The notes under the pieces are model-generated. The model worked only from the letters and a program-made list of their open reading frames with translations, was not told where the DNA came from and did no database searches. Positions 12,657 to 26,300 of a DNA stretch of 64,000 nt are shown piece by piece; positions within the stretch are counted from its first letter, which is position 1; every line of letters begins with the position of its first letter. Origin of the DNA: Chrysogorgia sp. JL179-B06 (taxonomy: Eukaryota; Cnidaria; Anthozoa; Scleralcyonacea; Chrysogorgiidae); the NCBI GenBank assembly GCA_035772405.1, contig JAYKKM010000475.1:186001-250000 (forward strand). Direction: 5' to 3'. A program made the position numbers and the translations under genes.

Positions 12657-13084
12657 TTTAGACAATGCCCAGGCCTGGCTATATGCCACTTACCATTGCT
12701 CAACGAAGAACAACAATGAAACCACAGATTAATTCCCTCAATGAGAATTATAATGTCATTAAGTTGCATTCAAATATTAGAATAATTTAAGACATGACCC
12801 TTTTTCATGCCCAAATGACAAGACCATTTTTGCCCGAATAGAGCTAATATTTCGGACAACTGCATTGCCATAGACCTCGTATTTCATATTTCACTTTGCC
12901 TTTTTTATATCTTTCATTTTCAACATTAGTCTTACTATCTCATATGGACATATGTTAGTTATGATAATAAGTTACCATAAATTTCGGAAAATAACTTTGG
13001 ATTTATATTTGTTCAAAGTACTTTATTGTTTGGTTATATTCTGTGTTTCAAAATTGCTTGTATAGTCCTGCTGTTAAGGGGTGA
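12657..13084. other. Intergenic sequence without recognised features
   Basis: AT-rich; I see no exon, RNA gene or repeat. Confidence 0.4.
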
Positions 13085-13625
13085 ATTGTGCGTTTTGTGA
13101 TACAAGCATGAAACTTGGAAAGCAGATAGAGACATAGAGTTACTAGTGCTGATGACTTCTGCAGATATAGAGGCAACGCAGATTTCTTACTGGTTGCCAC
13201 AAAATCGAGTTTCTCTTCCAATTTGCCTATCGCAAAAAACTATATTCAAGCGGGTTCAGTTGTACGATTTTCCAAGCTCGTTTTGAGTTACAGAAGGCTA
13301 AACCCACTAAAAAAAGCCGCCGCATTTTGTAGCATTTTACCACATTTTTGAGAGTTAATAACTCAAAATAGGCTTAGAAAATCGTCCTACCCGCTTGAAT
13401 GTCCTTCATATAGTTCATGATATAGGTGATATTCGCTAAAAGTGAACTTGAGATTTTAACTTTTTTATAAGATAGTACTTTAATAGGTAAATTGGAAGAA
13501 ATACTCGATTTTGTGGCAACCAGGAAGAAATCTGCGTTGCCTCTATATCAGAATATCATCAGCATTAGTAACTCTATCTACTTGCCAAATTTCATGCTTG
13601 TATATCACAAAAGGCAAAATTTCGG
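13085..13625. mobile_element. Foldback element, about 540 bp (copy 1 of a family)
   Basis: Long inverted arms. Sequence around 13090-13240 (TTTTGTGATACAAGCATG, GAGGCAACGCAGATTTCTT, CCACAAAATCGAG) is mirrored around 13480-13620 (CTCGATTTTGTGG, AAGAAATCTGCGTTGCCTC, CATGCTTGTATATCACAAAA). The inner part (TTTTGAGTTA / TAACTCAAAATAGGC, and CAAGCGGGT/ACCCGCTTG) is also palindromic and is shared with the element at 22790-23130, so both belong to one foldback family. Confidence 0.7.
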
Positions 13626-13898
13626 GGGCCGGGCTATTGGGACGATTATTAACACATCAGTTTCAAAACTGTTCTCGTTGAGGCGGGCCAGCCCTGTATT
13701 TATCTAAATACATATTGTAAGTTATATAACTAAACTATATATATAGTTACGATGCTTAGCCGATTATTTATAATGTAGGAAGGACAAAGTCTTCTTTGTT
13801 TCTAGTATTATAACTATGTCTATCCGTATGTTTTATAAAATTCATGTCTACTGATTCGATTTCATGATGTCCTTTTTGAGTGGAAGCCATCCTAAGGC

Positions 13899-14266
13899 AG
13901 GGCCCGCGGAGACGGGGGGGGGGGGAAATTTCAATAGTGAAATTCACTATTGTATTTTGGAAACCAAAATAAAGTAAAAGTAACGTAACACTAACTGGCG
14001 AAGATTTGCTTGATGTTTTCAACTTCAGATCATACGGGCCTGACATGAGGTTCTGTGACCTTGTCACTGTACAAAACAACCACAGGCTCCGAAAACGAGC
14101 TCGAGATCCTCGAGATTATTATTCAAAAATCGTAGCTGCAGCAATGGAGTTTCTCTCAAAAGGCAGGAAATAGCATTAAAGAGCCATAGAAAATCCAAAA
14201 TTTTCCAGGCGGTTGTATTTATGACTAAGCCCCCCCACTCTTTAATACGCTCCGCGGGCCCTGTTA
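13899..14266. mobile_element. TIR element with AGGGCCCGCGGAG ends
   Basis: CAGGGCCCGCGGAG on the left is mirrored by CTCCGCGGGCCCTG on the right, about 370 bp apart. A G-run follows the left end and a C-run precedes the right one. The CAG...CTG termini suggest a hAT-like non-autonomous element, but I could not confirm an 8-bp target duplication. Confidence 0.55.
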
Positions 14267-14811
14267 AGGACATAGGGTAAATTTGTCTTGTACTCCTGTG
14301 GCTCGATTTTTAGACTTTCCCAAAGTTCTCTCCAGTATTTTTTCCGGTAGGGTCGACTTGTGGTTGTGTGTGTGTCCAGTTTAATTTCCCCGAATATTAT
14401 ATTTTTTATAAAATTGCCCGAATTTATTGCATGCACATTAAGAATAACAACCACAAATGTTGCCATATACATCTTTAAGCAATATATAAAGTCCTATACT
14501 TCACCATATCATAGTTTGCCCGAATTTTACTTCTATTGTCCATTTTGCCCGAATTTCTCCGTTTTTTAAAAACTTTGGCACTATGCTGACCCTGGCAAGT
14601 CTACTCGATTATGTAATCTTTGCGATTTTGTTGCCGATATATCACTGCAAATGCCCAAACTACACCACAATAATCAAATAAGGCGATTGGTCTTGAGAGG
14701 TTAGATGATGCTTTCTAATTACCGTAATTTGTCGACGTATGAGGTGTCAAGAAGATATTACAATCGACAGATTACTCCAAGATATTTGTAGGTATCAACT
14801 CTGGTATCAAG

Positions 14812-15594
14812 CAGTGGCGGAAATTCGCCTTTTTCGGTGGTGGGGCAAAGCCTCTTAAATTTCCGACAGGTTTATTCGCTACGTAACCAATTTTTTTGCA
14901 CACAAAAATGGACAAATAAAGAAACTAAAAATGGTTTGGATACACAAATTAATGTTTTAACCTTTTTTGCGCTTGTAGTCGCTGTCGAATACTCTTTGCA
15001 GGACGGGTTTCAATCTTCACTCTTTTTAGACTTTTCGACATATTTCGACGATTTCGATCGCTATTTCTTTATTTTGGTTTGCAGTGGTACTATTGTAATA
15101 AGTTTTTTATTTAGTTTAATTAGTTTGTTAGATTTATCACTCTTATAGGAGGACGGAATACCCCAACAGGCTAGAAGGCCAATTATAGGGGTTTCGAGGG
15201 CCTATACGATTTAAGGTCGTTATCCAAGAAGACTCGAAAGTCTTACCATTTGCTGGTATTATTGCAAAGGCAGCACTTTCTCCTCAATTATTTTTAAGAC
15301 CCGCAGTGGTGGTGGTCCGACACAGGATTTGAACCTGACATGTCTCGCAGCTCATACACATGTGTGGTAACCACTAGATTACTAGATGGCTCCTCAGATG
15401 TCTCCTCATTTTGCATGTGTTTTACAAGATAACGTGAGATATTTATAAGTTCTGTAACATTTGTTCCCATTTTCAATATATTCCTTAAGTATTTCCGAAA
15501 TTCCGACAAAAAGTGGAAAATTCCGACAAATTAGCGATTTGACGACAGGTGGTGGGGCGGTTGCCCCCCCACCCCACCACAATTTCCGCCACTG
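14812..15594. mobile_element. hAT-like non-autonomous element carrying a tRNA-like segment
   Basis: Perfect 14-bp termini: CAGTGGCGGAAATT on the left and AATTTCCGCCACTG on the right, with the CAG...CTG form usual for hAT elements. The 8-bp flanks agree at only four positions, so any target duplication has decayed. Around 15300-15400 the minus strand has a tRNA-like promoter: a box-A-like TAGTGGTTA and a box B GGTTCAAATCC. A short open frame (14837-15148) is probably not a real gene. A degenerate relative lies at about 21645-22256. Confidence 0.65.
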
Positions 15595-15980
15595 AACACA
15601 AGATTTATTGTATTAACGAAAAAGAAATGCACAAGGAAATAAGGCTGCGTGGGCTTATTTACGAATGGCTGTGCGCATGCGTGTTGTCATTATCTCTGCA
15701 TATGACAACACTAGTCACAGAAGATTTCTTTTTTCCCCATCAACACAAACACGACGTATTTTATCCTTTGCAATGCTTCCTAATGAACGGATTATCGACG
15801 TAGATCCTACAGAGAATCACGCTTGGACCAAACTTGGAGGAGGCAACGAGAGAGCGCTAATTAAAGAATTGATAATCCGGCTAGATCAGTTATAAACGCA
15901 GACTTCTTGCCGATTTTGTGAGAGGTTTCTAAATCAAAGGATCCAGGTTCGGCGTCAAACCTTGGCAATAATATATTATG
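15595..15980 (+). promoter_or_regulatory. Likely 5' leader region of the MPRIP-like gene
   Basis: This stretch directly precedes the start codon at 15981 with no splice acceptor next to the ATG, so it probably includes 5' UTR and core promoter. A 77-codon open frame at 15665-15895 (in another frame, with a stop before 15981) could be an upstream ORF or chance; I do not recognise the protein. No TATA box can be assigned with confidence. Confidence 0.3.
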
Positions 15981-16130
15981 ATGGCCGAGAGGGCTTCGTC
16001 TGGGACTTGCAAAAAGTTCTTGGCGAACGTATTCCACAAGAACAAGTGTCAGAATTGTTTTAAAACTAGAGAGGTCCACCAGGAAGCAAACAGTCCACCG
16101 ACGTCTCCACAAAGGCCGGCAAATCTAGAA
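15981..16130 (+). CDS. MPRIP-like exon 1 (Cys-rich N-terminus)
   Basis: Fifty codons beginning [20 protein letters not shown], followed by [13 protein letters not shown]. The donor GT is at 16131 and the exon ends in phase 0. The pattern C-x(11-12)-K-C-x2-C followed by basic residues is the signature that identifies this gene as MPRIP-like. Confidence 0.9.
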
Positions 16131-19100
16131 GTATGATATTTCTAAAACTTTTCAACTTTTGACATCTCGTCTGTTGCCATCGTTTTGATAAGAAACGTAT
16201 TGTTATTTCTACCCCTGTCTGTGCCGTAGGTGTTAAATACACGAAGCAAAACAACGGTAAAGTCTGGCAGTTTGTCCCTCGCCACACAAGTGTCGACGTT
16301 ACCTGAAGTAAGAGTGCAGGTATGTGGTGTGTTAATATTTACAAATATTCTGACTAAATCTGCTTTATATATATGCCGTAACCTTTTTCAGAAATGGGAG
16401 AAAGTCTGGTTCGTTTTGTACTCATCTGGAGAGCTGAACTGGTTCACTGGGGAATCTGCAAAGGTCTGTAATATTTCCAGTGCTTTAAGTCTCCTCTTCT
16501 ATTAACCACAGAATGCTCCCTTGTTCTTCACCTCTTAGCCTACTTGAACAATTAATTCGCTAAAGAAACTCGAGAGCTTATAAGTAAACTAACACTGAAG
16601 AAAGCTTTATCACCCAGAAGATTATAATATCAAAGAATAATAATCACTATTGGTTATTTTAGTTCTGGTATCGGCCAGTAGAAAGATTGGCAGGTAGTCG
16701 TTAATCGCGGAGAAAAAGGGAAATTCACACACAGTGGGCGTCTTGTATAATCTCGTAAATCTTTAAACGATCCAGCAGTGTGCTAGCACGCATAGTTAAT
16801 GAAATTTTAATTCCTCGTGTTAACCTGTCGATTCATTTGCTATCGTATTACCTCTGATATTGCAACAGACTGCCTTCGCAAGTGACAGGCTTAAAATGGC
16901 TGGCATTCAATTTCATAACGTTTTGCTCATGCCAAGATATTGTTTGTTTGCGACAGGTCTTTTGTGGGTTGGGAGAATAAGGAATCCGAGTTATGCAAAT
17001 ATGAAGGTCGTTATACAGTCTGTAGCTTTGGTGTGCATGGTTGCCATAGGATATCTTTTGAATTAGATGGCAATTATCTACCTTGTTGGCCATAGGTGAT
17101 ATTATATAACTGTTAGATTATTTATATACAATTGCATACGTGTACACAACATATTATACACTATCAATTATTATTATGTATTTTCATTGGTCAATACTCT
17201 CTGTCTAATTGAAAGTAATATATGTCTGACAGTTTTCATCTTGTCTCTGTTGAAACTTGCAACAAAAAAATAGGGATAATAATGTCACAATCGCAAAGCT
17301 GTAATATTCATAAATTTTCAAACACCAATTCTGAAAAATATTTGTCAGCAACTTAATGAATAAATTAATCAATTGATAAGAAAATTGTTTGAGTTATTTC
17401 AGTCAATGTTATTGGTCTTGACCCAGAGCTTCTGCAAATAACCTTGACCTTGTTACTGTGCTTACTGTAGCATTAGGGTCCCGACCCCCCGAAGATAGCA
17501 GCTTTTAGCTGATGGGGCTACCCTACTCAAATATGTGTAAATTACGGTACATGATAATTATTTAAGAAAGAGACACAACGAAGTGGTTAGGATAACTCGA
17601 AAGCTGTTGTGTGAGACCAAATATTTATACAACTGTTTGAGATTAGAATTCTCCCAAACTCTCTGAGTATTTGCATCAAGCAATGCAAAAATGGTGAAAA
17701 ATAGTTTAGATTGCTTTTATAAAATAAACACTGAACTGCAAAATAACAAGTGAAATGAATTTAAGCAAAAAAGACCAATTTCATTTTCATATCAAATTCT
17801 AAATTTCCTTGGCATTTGTTGAACCAATCTGAGTATGAATACGATTTGTGGTGTAATAACTATGTTTGCATAGCCTTATGCAAATGTTGTAATTGACCAA
17901 TTATCTTGTCTTAGGCTCCCATGGGAACTATCAGTCTGGATGATTGTATTGGCTTAATGAGTGCTGAAGTTGACATAAATGAAGCGTTTACCATTGGAGT
18001 CAAAACCACTTCAAACGTCCACTACTTAAAGGCCAAAAATCGTTTGGAGATGGATAACTGGTGTCGTGTTTTAAAGCCATTTGTGATAGCTTCACCAGGG
18101 TATAACTTTAATAGGAAATCACCTTATGTACACAGTTTTAGTCAGCAAGAAGGAAGGATTAACTCAAGTAACGGTATGTTGAAAATGTACAAAACACGTA
18201 CAGTATACTTAAGCTTAATTTTTTGAACATTTGCATGAATATATTATGTGTCAATTTGTGGTTATATCACATTAGAGTGCTTGGCTTGTGAGTGGTCTTA
18301 ATGCAACTTTTCTGTAATCTGATTGGTTCCTGAGTGGTCTTTACAAACCAGTAAAGATTGGTCATTCAAAACAACTGAAAAGTTTTTTAATAATTTGTGA
18401 AACATTTGGGAAATTTGGAAAGAACTTTTCCTAGAAGTATTAAATAATCATGCACCACTTCAACAAAAAAAGGTTAGGTCTAAAAAAGTCCCTTGGATTA
18501 CAAGTAAAATTAAAAACCTCATAAATACAAGAGACAAATTCAAAAGAAAAGCCATTATTAGCAAATTTGAAACTGATTGGTTAAATTACAAAAAGACTAG
18601 AAATCAAGTAAATATGGAGTTAAGAAATGCTAAAAAAGTTATTATTCAACAAGAATTGCTAGTCAAAAATGTAATCCAAAAAAAAGCTTGGAAGTCAATA
18701 AACAACTTACTGGGCAAACAAAACAAACAATCTGTAGTGAATGAGCTCAATTTGGGTGAAAATAGTTTAAACAATCCAAAAGATATTGTGGAGGGCTTCA
18801 ATGATTACTTCTCAAATATTGGCCCTGATTTAGCAAGCAAAATTGATACGTCCAGTTACAATACTGAGACATATGTTAAAAAAGCTAAATCAGAATTTTC
18901 TGCATTCCAGCATGTTACCGTCAATGATGTCTACCGTCTCTTGCATGGGCTATCTAGCAATAAAGCCACTGGCATTGATAAGATTTCATGTAAAATTATC
19001 AAGATACAGTAGCTGCACCTGTAATTTCAGATTCATTGACATATATTTGTTACTCTATCCTCTTTCCCTAATGAATGGAAAATTGCTAGAGTAACACCTC

Positions 19101-22100
19101 TATAAAAATGGCCATCGAAATATACCAGGAAACTACAGACCAATTTCAGTTTTGCCAGTCATAAGCAAAATCGTGGAACGAATTCTGTATGATCAACTGT
19201 ATAATTATTTAACCAAATTTGGTCTGCTAAGTGATTCCCAATTTGGTTTTCGGAAATCTCACTCTACAGTTACAGCATTACTAGACTGTACTAATGACTG
19301 GTACATGTGAATTTAGACAGAAAAATGTTTAACCTAGTAGTTTTCATTGATTTAAAAAAGCATTTGATACTGTTGATCACCAAATTCTATTGAGAAAGTT
19401 GGAGCTCTATGAGTAAAAGGACAGGCTCTTTCTTTGCTAAAATCATATCTCACAAATCGAAGCCAGAAATGCCAAATAAATGGATTTGATTAGATGTGGA
19501 CCACAAGGTTCTATTTTAGGACCACTGTTATTTTTATTACACATCAATGACATACCTCAGTGTCTTAATAATAGGAAACCTCTGCTATTTGCTGATGACA
19601 CAAATTTCATGGCTTCTGGAGACTCGATAACTGATATTAAAGTTGCAGCAAATTCTGATTTGGAAAACCTTAGGAAATGGTTGATGGCCAATAAACTTAT
19701 AGCATGAATGTAGCTAAAACTGAATTTATGTTGATTTGTTCAAAACCAATGATAAAAAGTACTTCAAATTCTCACCCAAATGTTTTCATTGAAAATAAAC
19801 AAATTAAACAAGTTTATGAATGCAAAACTCTTGGAGTAACAGTTGACCAGCATTTATCTTGGAAGAGTAATACTGAAAATATTTGCAAAAAAATAACAGC
19901 AGGAATCTCTGCTCTCCATCATGTCAAACCATACAGTATATAATGCTATTGTTCGCCCATTATTGTTGTGAAGTGTGGGATGTGTTTGGTGAAACACAAT
20001 CAAAAAGACTTCAAAAACTACAAAATAGAGCTGCTCGAATTATTGCGAATATGAGCAATGATAATAGATCATTCTGTTGCTTTACATGCCTTGGGCTGGG
20101 AGCCACTTAAGATGGTGAGAAAAAGGGCAAAAGCAAAAATGATGTATAAAATTTTAAATAAAATGGGTCCTGAGTCACTCACTAATCTTTGTACTTATAA
20201 AAGTGAGATGACAAACTATAACCTTCGGGACATTTCAAGTAGTCTTTGTTTACCAAAACCGCGTACTAATAATATGAAAAATAGTTTCATGTACAGTACG
20301 ACAGTGCTCACCTATGGAACTCTATTCCAAACGAAATTAGGGAGAACAAATCCCTTTCATGTTTTAAAAAGAAAATTGCTACTCACATTTTTAGTAACAA
20401 CATAATATAAAACCAAAAAACCCTGTAAATAGATTACTTACTCATAAATTATGTTACTTATTTGACATTATATATCATATTTTGTAAAGCTTTAAATATT
20501 ATACAGTCTTCTGTACTTCTTTTTTACACGCCCCTTGTGGAAATCAGCTTCGGTTGACAGGGTTAGCGTGGTTAAAATATAAAGTTTTATCATATCATCA
20601 AAGATGTCACTAGGTTTTCACATGACCAAACACGATCAACTGGTGCCTTAACCAATTAGCATGCTGGAAACGTCACATGCAATCTTAGTGTGCTATTAAG
20701 GTGGCTGTTGCTGTTTCTTGAAAAATGTAAAAATTACAAATTTTAACATTAGAAATTCTACATGAATATTTGGGATGAGTCATAGATAACAAAATATCCA
20801 GGGCACAAAATACTGTTAATCTATAAAGTGATTCAGCAGTGTTGCTATGGCAACCGAGATGTTCCAAAATGGCCCCAAAACTTTTTATTCCCAATTAAAA
20901 AATTAAAAATTAAAAATCCAATATCCATTTTTTCAAAAAGTGAAGAATCACAATTAGTCATAATTAACCTTTAACACTGTATACCCAGGGTTGATTAGCA
21001 ACCTAACTTCTAATAATATCACGCTTAATCAATAGGGCCGCTGAGAGCCAAGATAGGCCAGACCTGGAAATAATTCCAACCTGTCTAAGGACAAAATGAT
21101 TTATTTGAGTACAGTACATGGTGGTCGTACTACATTTCGCAGAACTAAAAGTCTAAAACAATTGTTAATAAAGCCGTGCCAAGCAATTTCCTAGTAGCAC
21201 TGTAGCAAAATCCATTGAATTGAATAATATTATTTTTATTGTTAGAGTTTAAGCAGTTGTGTATTTGTTAGCTATGTAGACTGTCACATTCACAGACTAA
21301 CCTACATGGCTACACCTACACAGTAGCGTAGCCAAGTGGGGGCCTAAGTAAGATCTGTTGCTAATGAATCGTGATGCTGATAGGCTTACCAGTGGAATCA
21401 GTGTTCACAGTAACACACTCACATGAAGTTTAAACTGCGCAGAATTATGCTTCCGAGAGGCTTCAGTCTTTTTGACCAGCATCGGCTAAACGACCAAAGA
21501 CTCTGCTGCATTGAATGCAAATATTGTGATCCATGGTTATGTATCTTGTTGTCAGACTTTAACAGGTTGGTCAAGGAATCCAGCTATATACGAATTAATC
21601 TTAATTGTAATAAATTTTATTAAAATGTTTTTTCAACCAGCCGCAGTGCAGGTTTTTTTCCGACGATTTCGATCGCTATTTCAACATTTATTGATTTGGT
21701 TTGCAGTGGTACTATCGCAATAAGTTTATATTTACTTTAGTTTATGAGAATTATCACTCCTATAGGTGAACAGAACGAATACCCAACAGGGGTTCCGAGG
21801 ACCTACGATTCAACTCAAGGTCGTTATCCGAGAAGATCCGAAAGTCTTATCATTTGCTGATATTATTGCAATGGCATGCAACACTTTCTCCTCCTGAGTG
21901 GTGGTCCGACACAGGATATGAACCTCATATGAACCCAGCTCATAGACATGTGTGGTAACCACTATGGAACGCCATGTGTCCAAAAATTATTTAACGTTTA
22001 TTATATGATATAATGAATTAAAATGTCACTATATGGCTCCTCATTTTTCATGTTCGAACTCAATCTCGTTCCCGGAACGAGATTTTTTCGAACTCGGTCC

Positions 22101-23349
22101 ACCGGGCGCTAATCGGCCCAGTGGTATGGATGGGTTCTGGGTACGATGATCGCTGCGGTATTGCAAACAGGATAACTTGAGATGTTTGTATTTATAAGTT
22201 GCCTGTAACATTTGTTACAGGCAACTTATTTCACCCACTTTCCACCACTGAGCCCTGGTATCAACATATAAATTCACCTTAGTGATCTCCAAACATTTCT
22301 TAGGTGCTGATCACCACTGTGGCATAAAGGGGTAAACATTACATAACCTCTTTTCAAAGATGTTTGCAAACTTTTCAATATTCTTCAGGAAGCAATTCAA
22401 CAAAGTCTGCTGTATCAAGAACAGTCTCAGCCCCATCATGGTCAACAATGTCTGATCGCAAAACTTCCCCAGGGACTGATACAAAGCCAACCTTGTCAAG
22501 TAACAAGCGGTCAGCTTCAGTTAAGGTTTGTATTTCACGTTTGTTTGAAAGCACATAATACACAAGAGTAATAATACTACAATGTTGCTGAACTACTGAA
22601 ACAAAGGAGGTCTGTCTAACATTTCGAAATGAAGGCCCTTCTTCAGAGAATGAAACATAAATAGTCCAGTCAATCTACATGAAATAAATGTTCAACATCA
22701 AACAAATTGCAACAGAAATGGTTTTATCTTTCTCAGTACCTACATACATTCAGAAATCACATACCAAAAGTCCATAGAAATCAACTTAACTACAAAAGCA
22801 CCATCCTTTAAAAAAAGTGAAATTTCAAGTTCACTTTTACCAAATATCACCTATGTCGTTAGAAAGTTCTCAAAAACCATATGAAGGACATTTATGCGGG
22901 TAGTACAATTTTCCAGGCCCATTTTGAGTTACGTGCTAAAACCTGCTAAAAAAACAGCATTTTGTGGGATTTTCCACTTTTCTTGAGCGAATAACTCAAA
23001 ATGGGCTTAGAAAATTGTATTATCCTCATAAATGTCCTTCATATAGCATTTTGAAAACTTTCTAAAGACAGGTAATATTTGCTAAACGTGAACTTGAAAT
23101 TTCACTTTTTAAAGAATAGTGCTTTTGTAGGTAAATTGCAAGAAAATTTGGAAAACTTTCCATTAGGTTGATTTTCCAGGGACGTTTGGTACCTGTATGT
23201 TATTTCTAATTTCTGAATGTATGTAGGTACTGATGAACATTGATGAAGAAACCATAGTATTCCTATTCACTACAGTATATAATCCAGTATAAGTATATAG
23301 ATTCCTTACTGTGGGAGAAGTTATTTTAAAATTGTCAGTTTATTCTCAT

Positions 23350-23384
<35 letters not shown>

Positions 23385-26300
23385 CTATATATATATAACT
23401 ATATATATATTATATATAACTATATATATATAACTATATATATATATATAACTATATATAACTATATATATATATACATATATACATATATACATATATC
23501 AGGGTTCAAAATAGCAGCCGGCTGTCGGCTGTAGCCGGCATTTTCACGACGCTAGCCGGCGACATTTAAATCGAAAAACTTTTCAACAAAAATTAACTTT
23601 CCGAATTGACATAAAATGTCACACTAAATTAATTTTGAATTTGTTGAAAAAGACCGTCGAATTTTCTGTTATTGCTGCCAATCTTTGATCTTGTAAACAG
23701 TATTAAATGTGGAGAATCGAGATTTCAGCGGAGCCTGCAGTCAGGTATTTGGCGCATGTTCTGTTCTTGTTGATGTTTATGTTGGACTGATGGCCATGTA
23801 AATGAGGAAATACGCAGTTTGTACAATAATAAAACACCTTTTTTCTTTAAAAGCTATTTTTCTGCTAGAAATGGCATTATATAACTAAAAAGTTTCTTGG
23901 GTGGGCTCATGGCATTTCTGTGGACTCCCGTAGCAGGCATTCGCAAACAGCCCGTACCAAAACAGCCGGCACAAAAAATGTACATATATAAAACAGCCTA
24001 CAAAAATATCTAAATCCAAAATATTTATTTTGAACCCTGATATATACATACTGTATATACGTATATACGTAGGTAGGGTAGGGTAGGGTAGGGTAGGGTA
24101 GGGTAGGGTAGGGTAGGGTAGGGTAGGGTAGGGTAGGGTAGGGTAGGGTAGGGTAGGGTAGGGTAGGGTAGGGTAGGTAGGTAGGTAGGTAGGTAGGTAG
24201 GTAGGTAGGTAGGTAGGTAGGTAGGTAGGTAGGTAGGTAGGTAGGTAGGTAGGTAGGTAGGTAGGTAGGTAGGTAGGTAGGTAGGTAGGTATATATATAT
24301 AGGTATATATAGGTATATAATATACCTATATATACCTATATATACCTACCTACCTGCCTACCTACCTACCTACCTACCTAAGGTAGGTAGGTAGGTAGGT
24401 AGGCAGGTTAGGGGCGGATCTAGAGTAAAATCTGACTGGTGCTCACCAATTTTAGTAGTCCGATGTGCGCCGTAGGCGCACGCTTTCTAGGGGGGTCCGG
24501 GGGCATGCCCCCCAGGAAATTTTTTGAAAATTAAGGTCTTAAAATGGCATTTCCTGCTTATTTACGACAGATTTGGAGTCTTTCTGAATGGTAGATTTGT
24601 AGATACTTAAGACGCGTTTTTCCAGTTTACAAACTTACAAACAAAAGTGGTGGGAAAACTGCAGCCACAAAAATATTGATTGCATCAAGCAGAAACTGAG
24701 TAACAATACGCAAGCAAGTAACTAGTGCACATGTGGATTCCAAGTACGCTTTTGGGTTACGGTCAATTTATTAGCCAAGAAAGATCGACTAGTTTATTAG
24801 TAAAATGAATTTCAGCCGCCATTTTGCGTCGAATCCAGCCGCTATTTTGCGTTGAAACCAGCCGCCATTTTTTTTACATGTGATAACAAACGCTTGTTTT
24901 CGCATCCGTGAGCAGTGCACTTTTAAACCGTACAGGTACATCTATCATTTTACGCTGAAAAACTATTCAAACATTAGTATCAGAACTTACCTGCAACTTG
25001 GTTGAATGAACTTTTTATAGTTTCTTACCTACCTCTGGCCATTGCAAAAAAGTAATAAGGACGAAAAACATGCAATCAATTCAAAAGGTTAGAGCATCGT
25101 AAGAATGAATCCGTCAACGTCAATCCTTTGCATCTTTCCAATCTTCATTATGATTTATGAGTCTACTGTACAGTATATCTAGGCAAATACTTTTTAAATA
25201 GTTTTTTTTGTTCAAAACAAAAAAATCTATTTAATAATCACCCTCCCAGAAATAAAATCGTAACGACAACCAAAACCAACATAGTGTACAATACGATGGG
25301 GATGCCAATGCAGTTCGAAATGTTTGACCACCAAACCAGCAAAATAGACAGTTAAAAATGTTTATAGATGTGTAGGTTGACCACCAAACCAGCAAAATAG
25401 ACAGTTAAAAATGTTTATAGATGTGTAGGTTGACCACCAAACCAGCAAAATAGACAGTTAAAAATGTTTATAGATGTGTAGGTTGACCACCAAACCAGCA
25501 AAATAGACAGTTCAAATGTTATGTACACTTCCTTATACTTTTCTAGAAACTTCCTTATGTCGTAAATAGATATATAATCCAGTTTATTGTTAGGGGCAAT
25601 GACATTTAATCCGATAATCATAAATAATCTAGTTAGGAATGTAACCACTTGAACTGATGACAATTTAAAACGAGACATTGATCAAAAAGAATGTAAATAA
25701 TTAAGATAAGGGTTAGAGTTATACGTCTGAGAGAGAGTGCGAGCGAGCATGTATTAGTAATAAATATTGGGAAAAATCAACTTCTATTGTGATATCGCGA
25801 AGGACAGCGCGTTAAATCGGGCATTCGCGACAAAGTGGCACCTCCGACGGGATGTCGAACATGGATAAGTTAAGAGAAGAAATACTATCGTGAAGAGTAT
25901 CGAGAACTTAAAACTTGAGATAATTGAAACTAAGTTCAAGCAAAAGGACGAATGTTTGGAGCAAAGACATCGAAAGTCGCGTTGATGAAGCCGACGTTGA
26001 GATCACAAATCTAGCAAAACATCTGGCCAATCTGAAAGCAGAAGAAGAACTCAAGACGAAAGAGGTTGAAGACGCACAGAAAGCAAAAGAGCGCGAGAAA
26101 CAACTTGAGTTCGAACGTGTAAAGTACGAACAAAAACTCGTCTTCGAACAAAAGATAATAGAGTCAAAGCAAGGACACAAACCTTCGAAACCCGACACCG
26201 ACGAGACAATACGAAATACAAGGCTTCCGAAATTGGAAAGGAGCACCAACAGATTGGCTTCGATTTTGGAACGTGTTTGAAGCCGAAATAGATCACCGCA

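Noticed and set aside
15665..15895. 77-codon frame upstream of the MPRIP-like start as an extra N-terminal exon
   Set aside because: It stops before the ATG, is in another frame, and has no donor joining it in phase to exon 2; kept only as a possible leader ORF.
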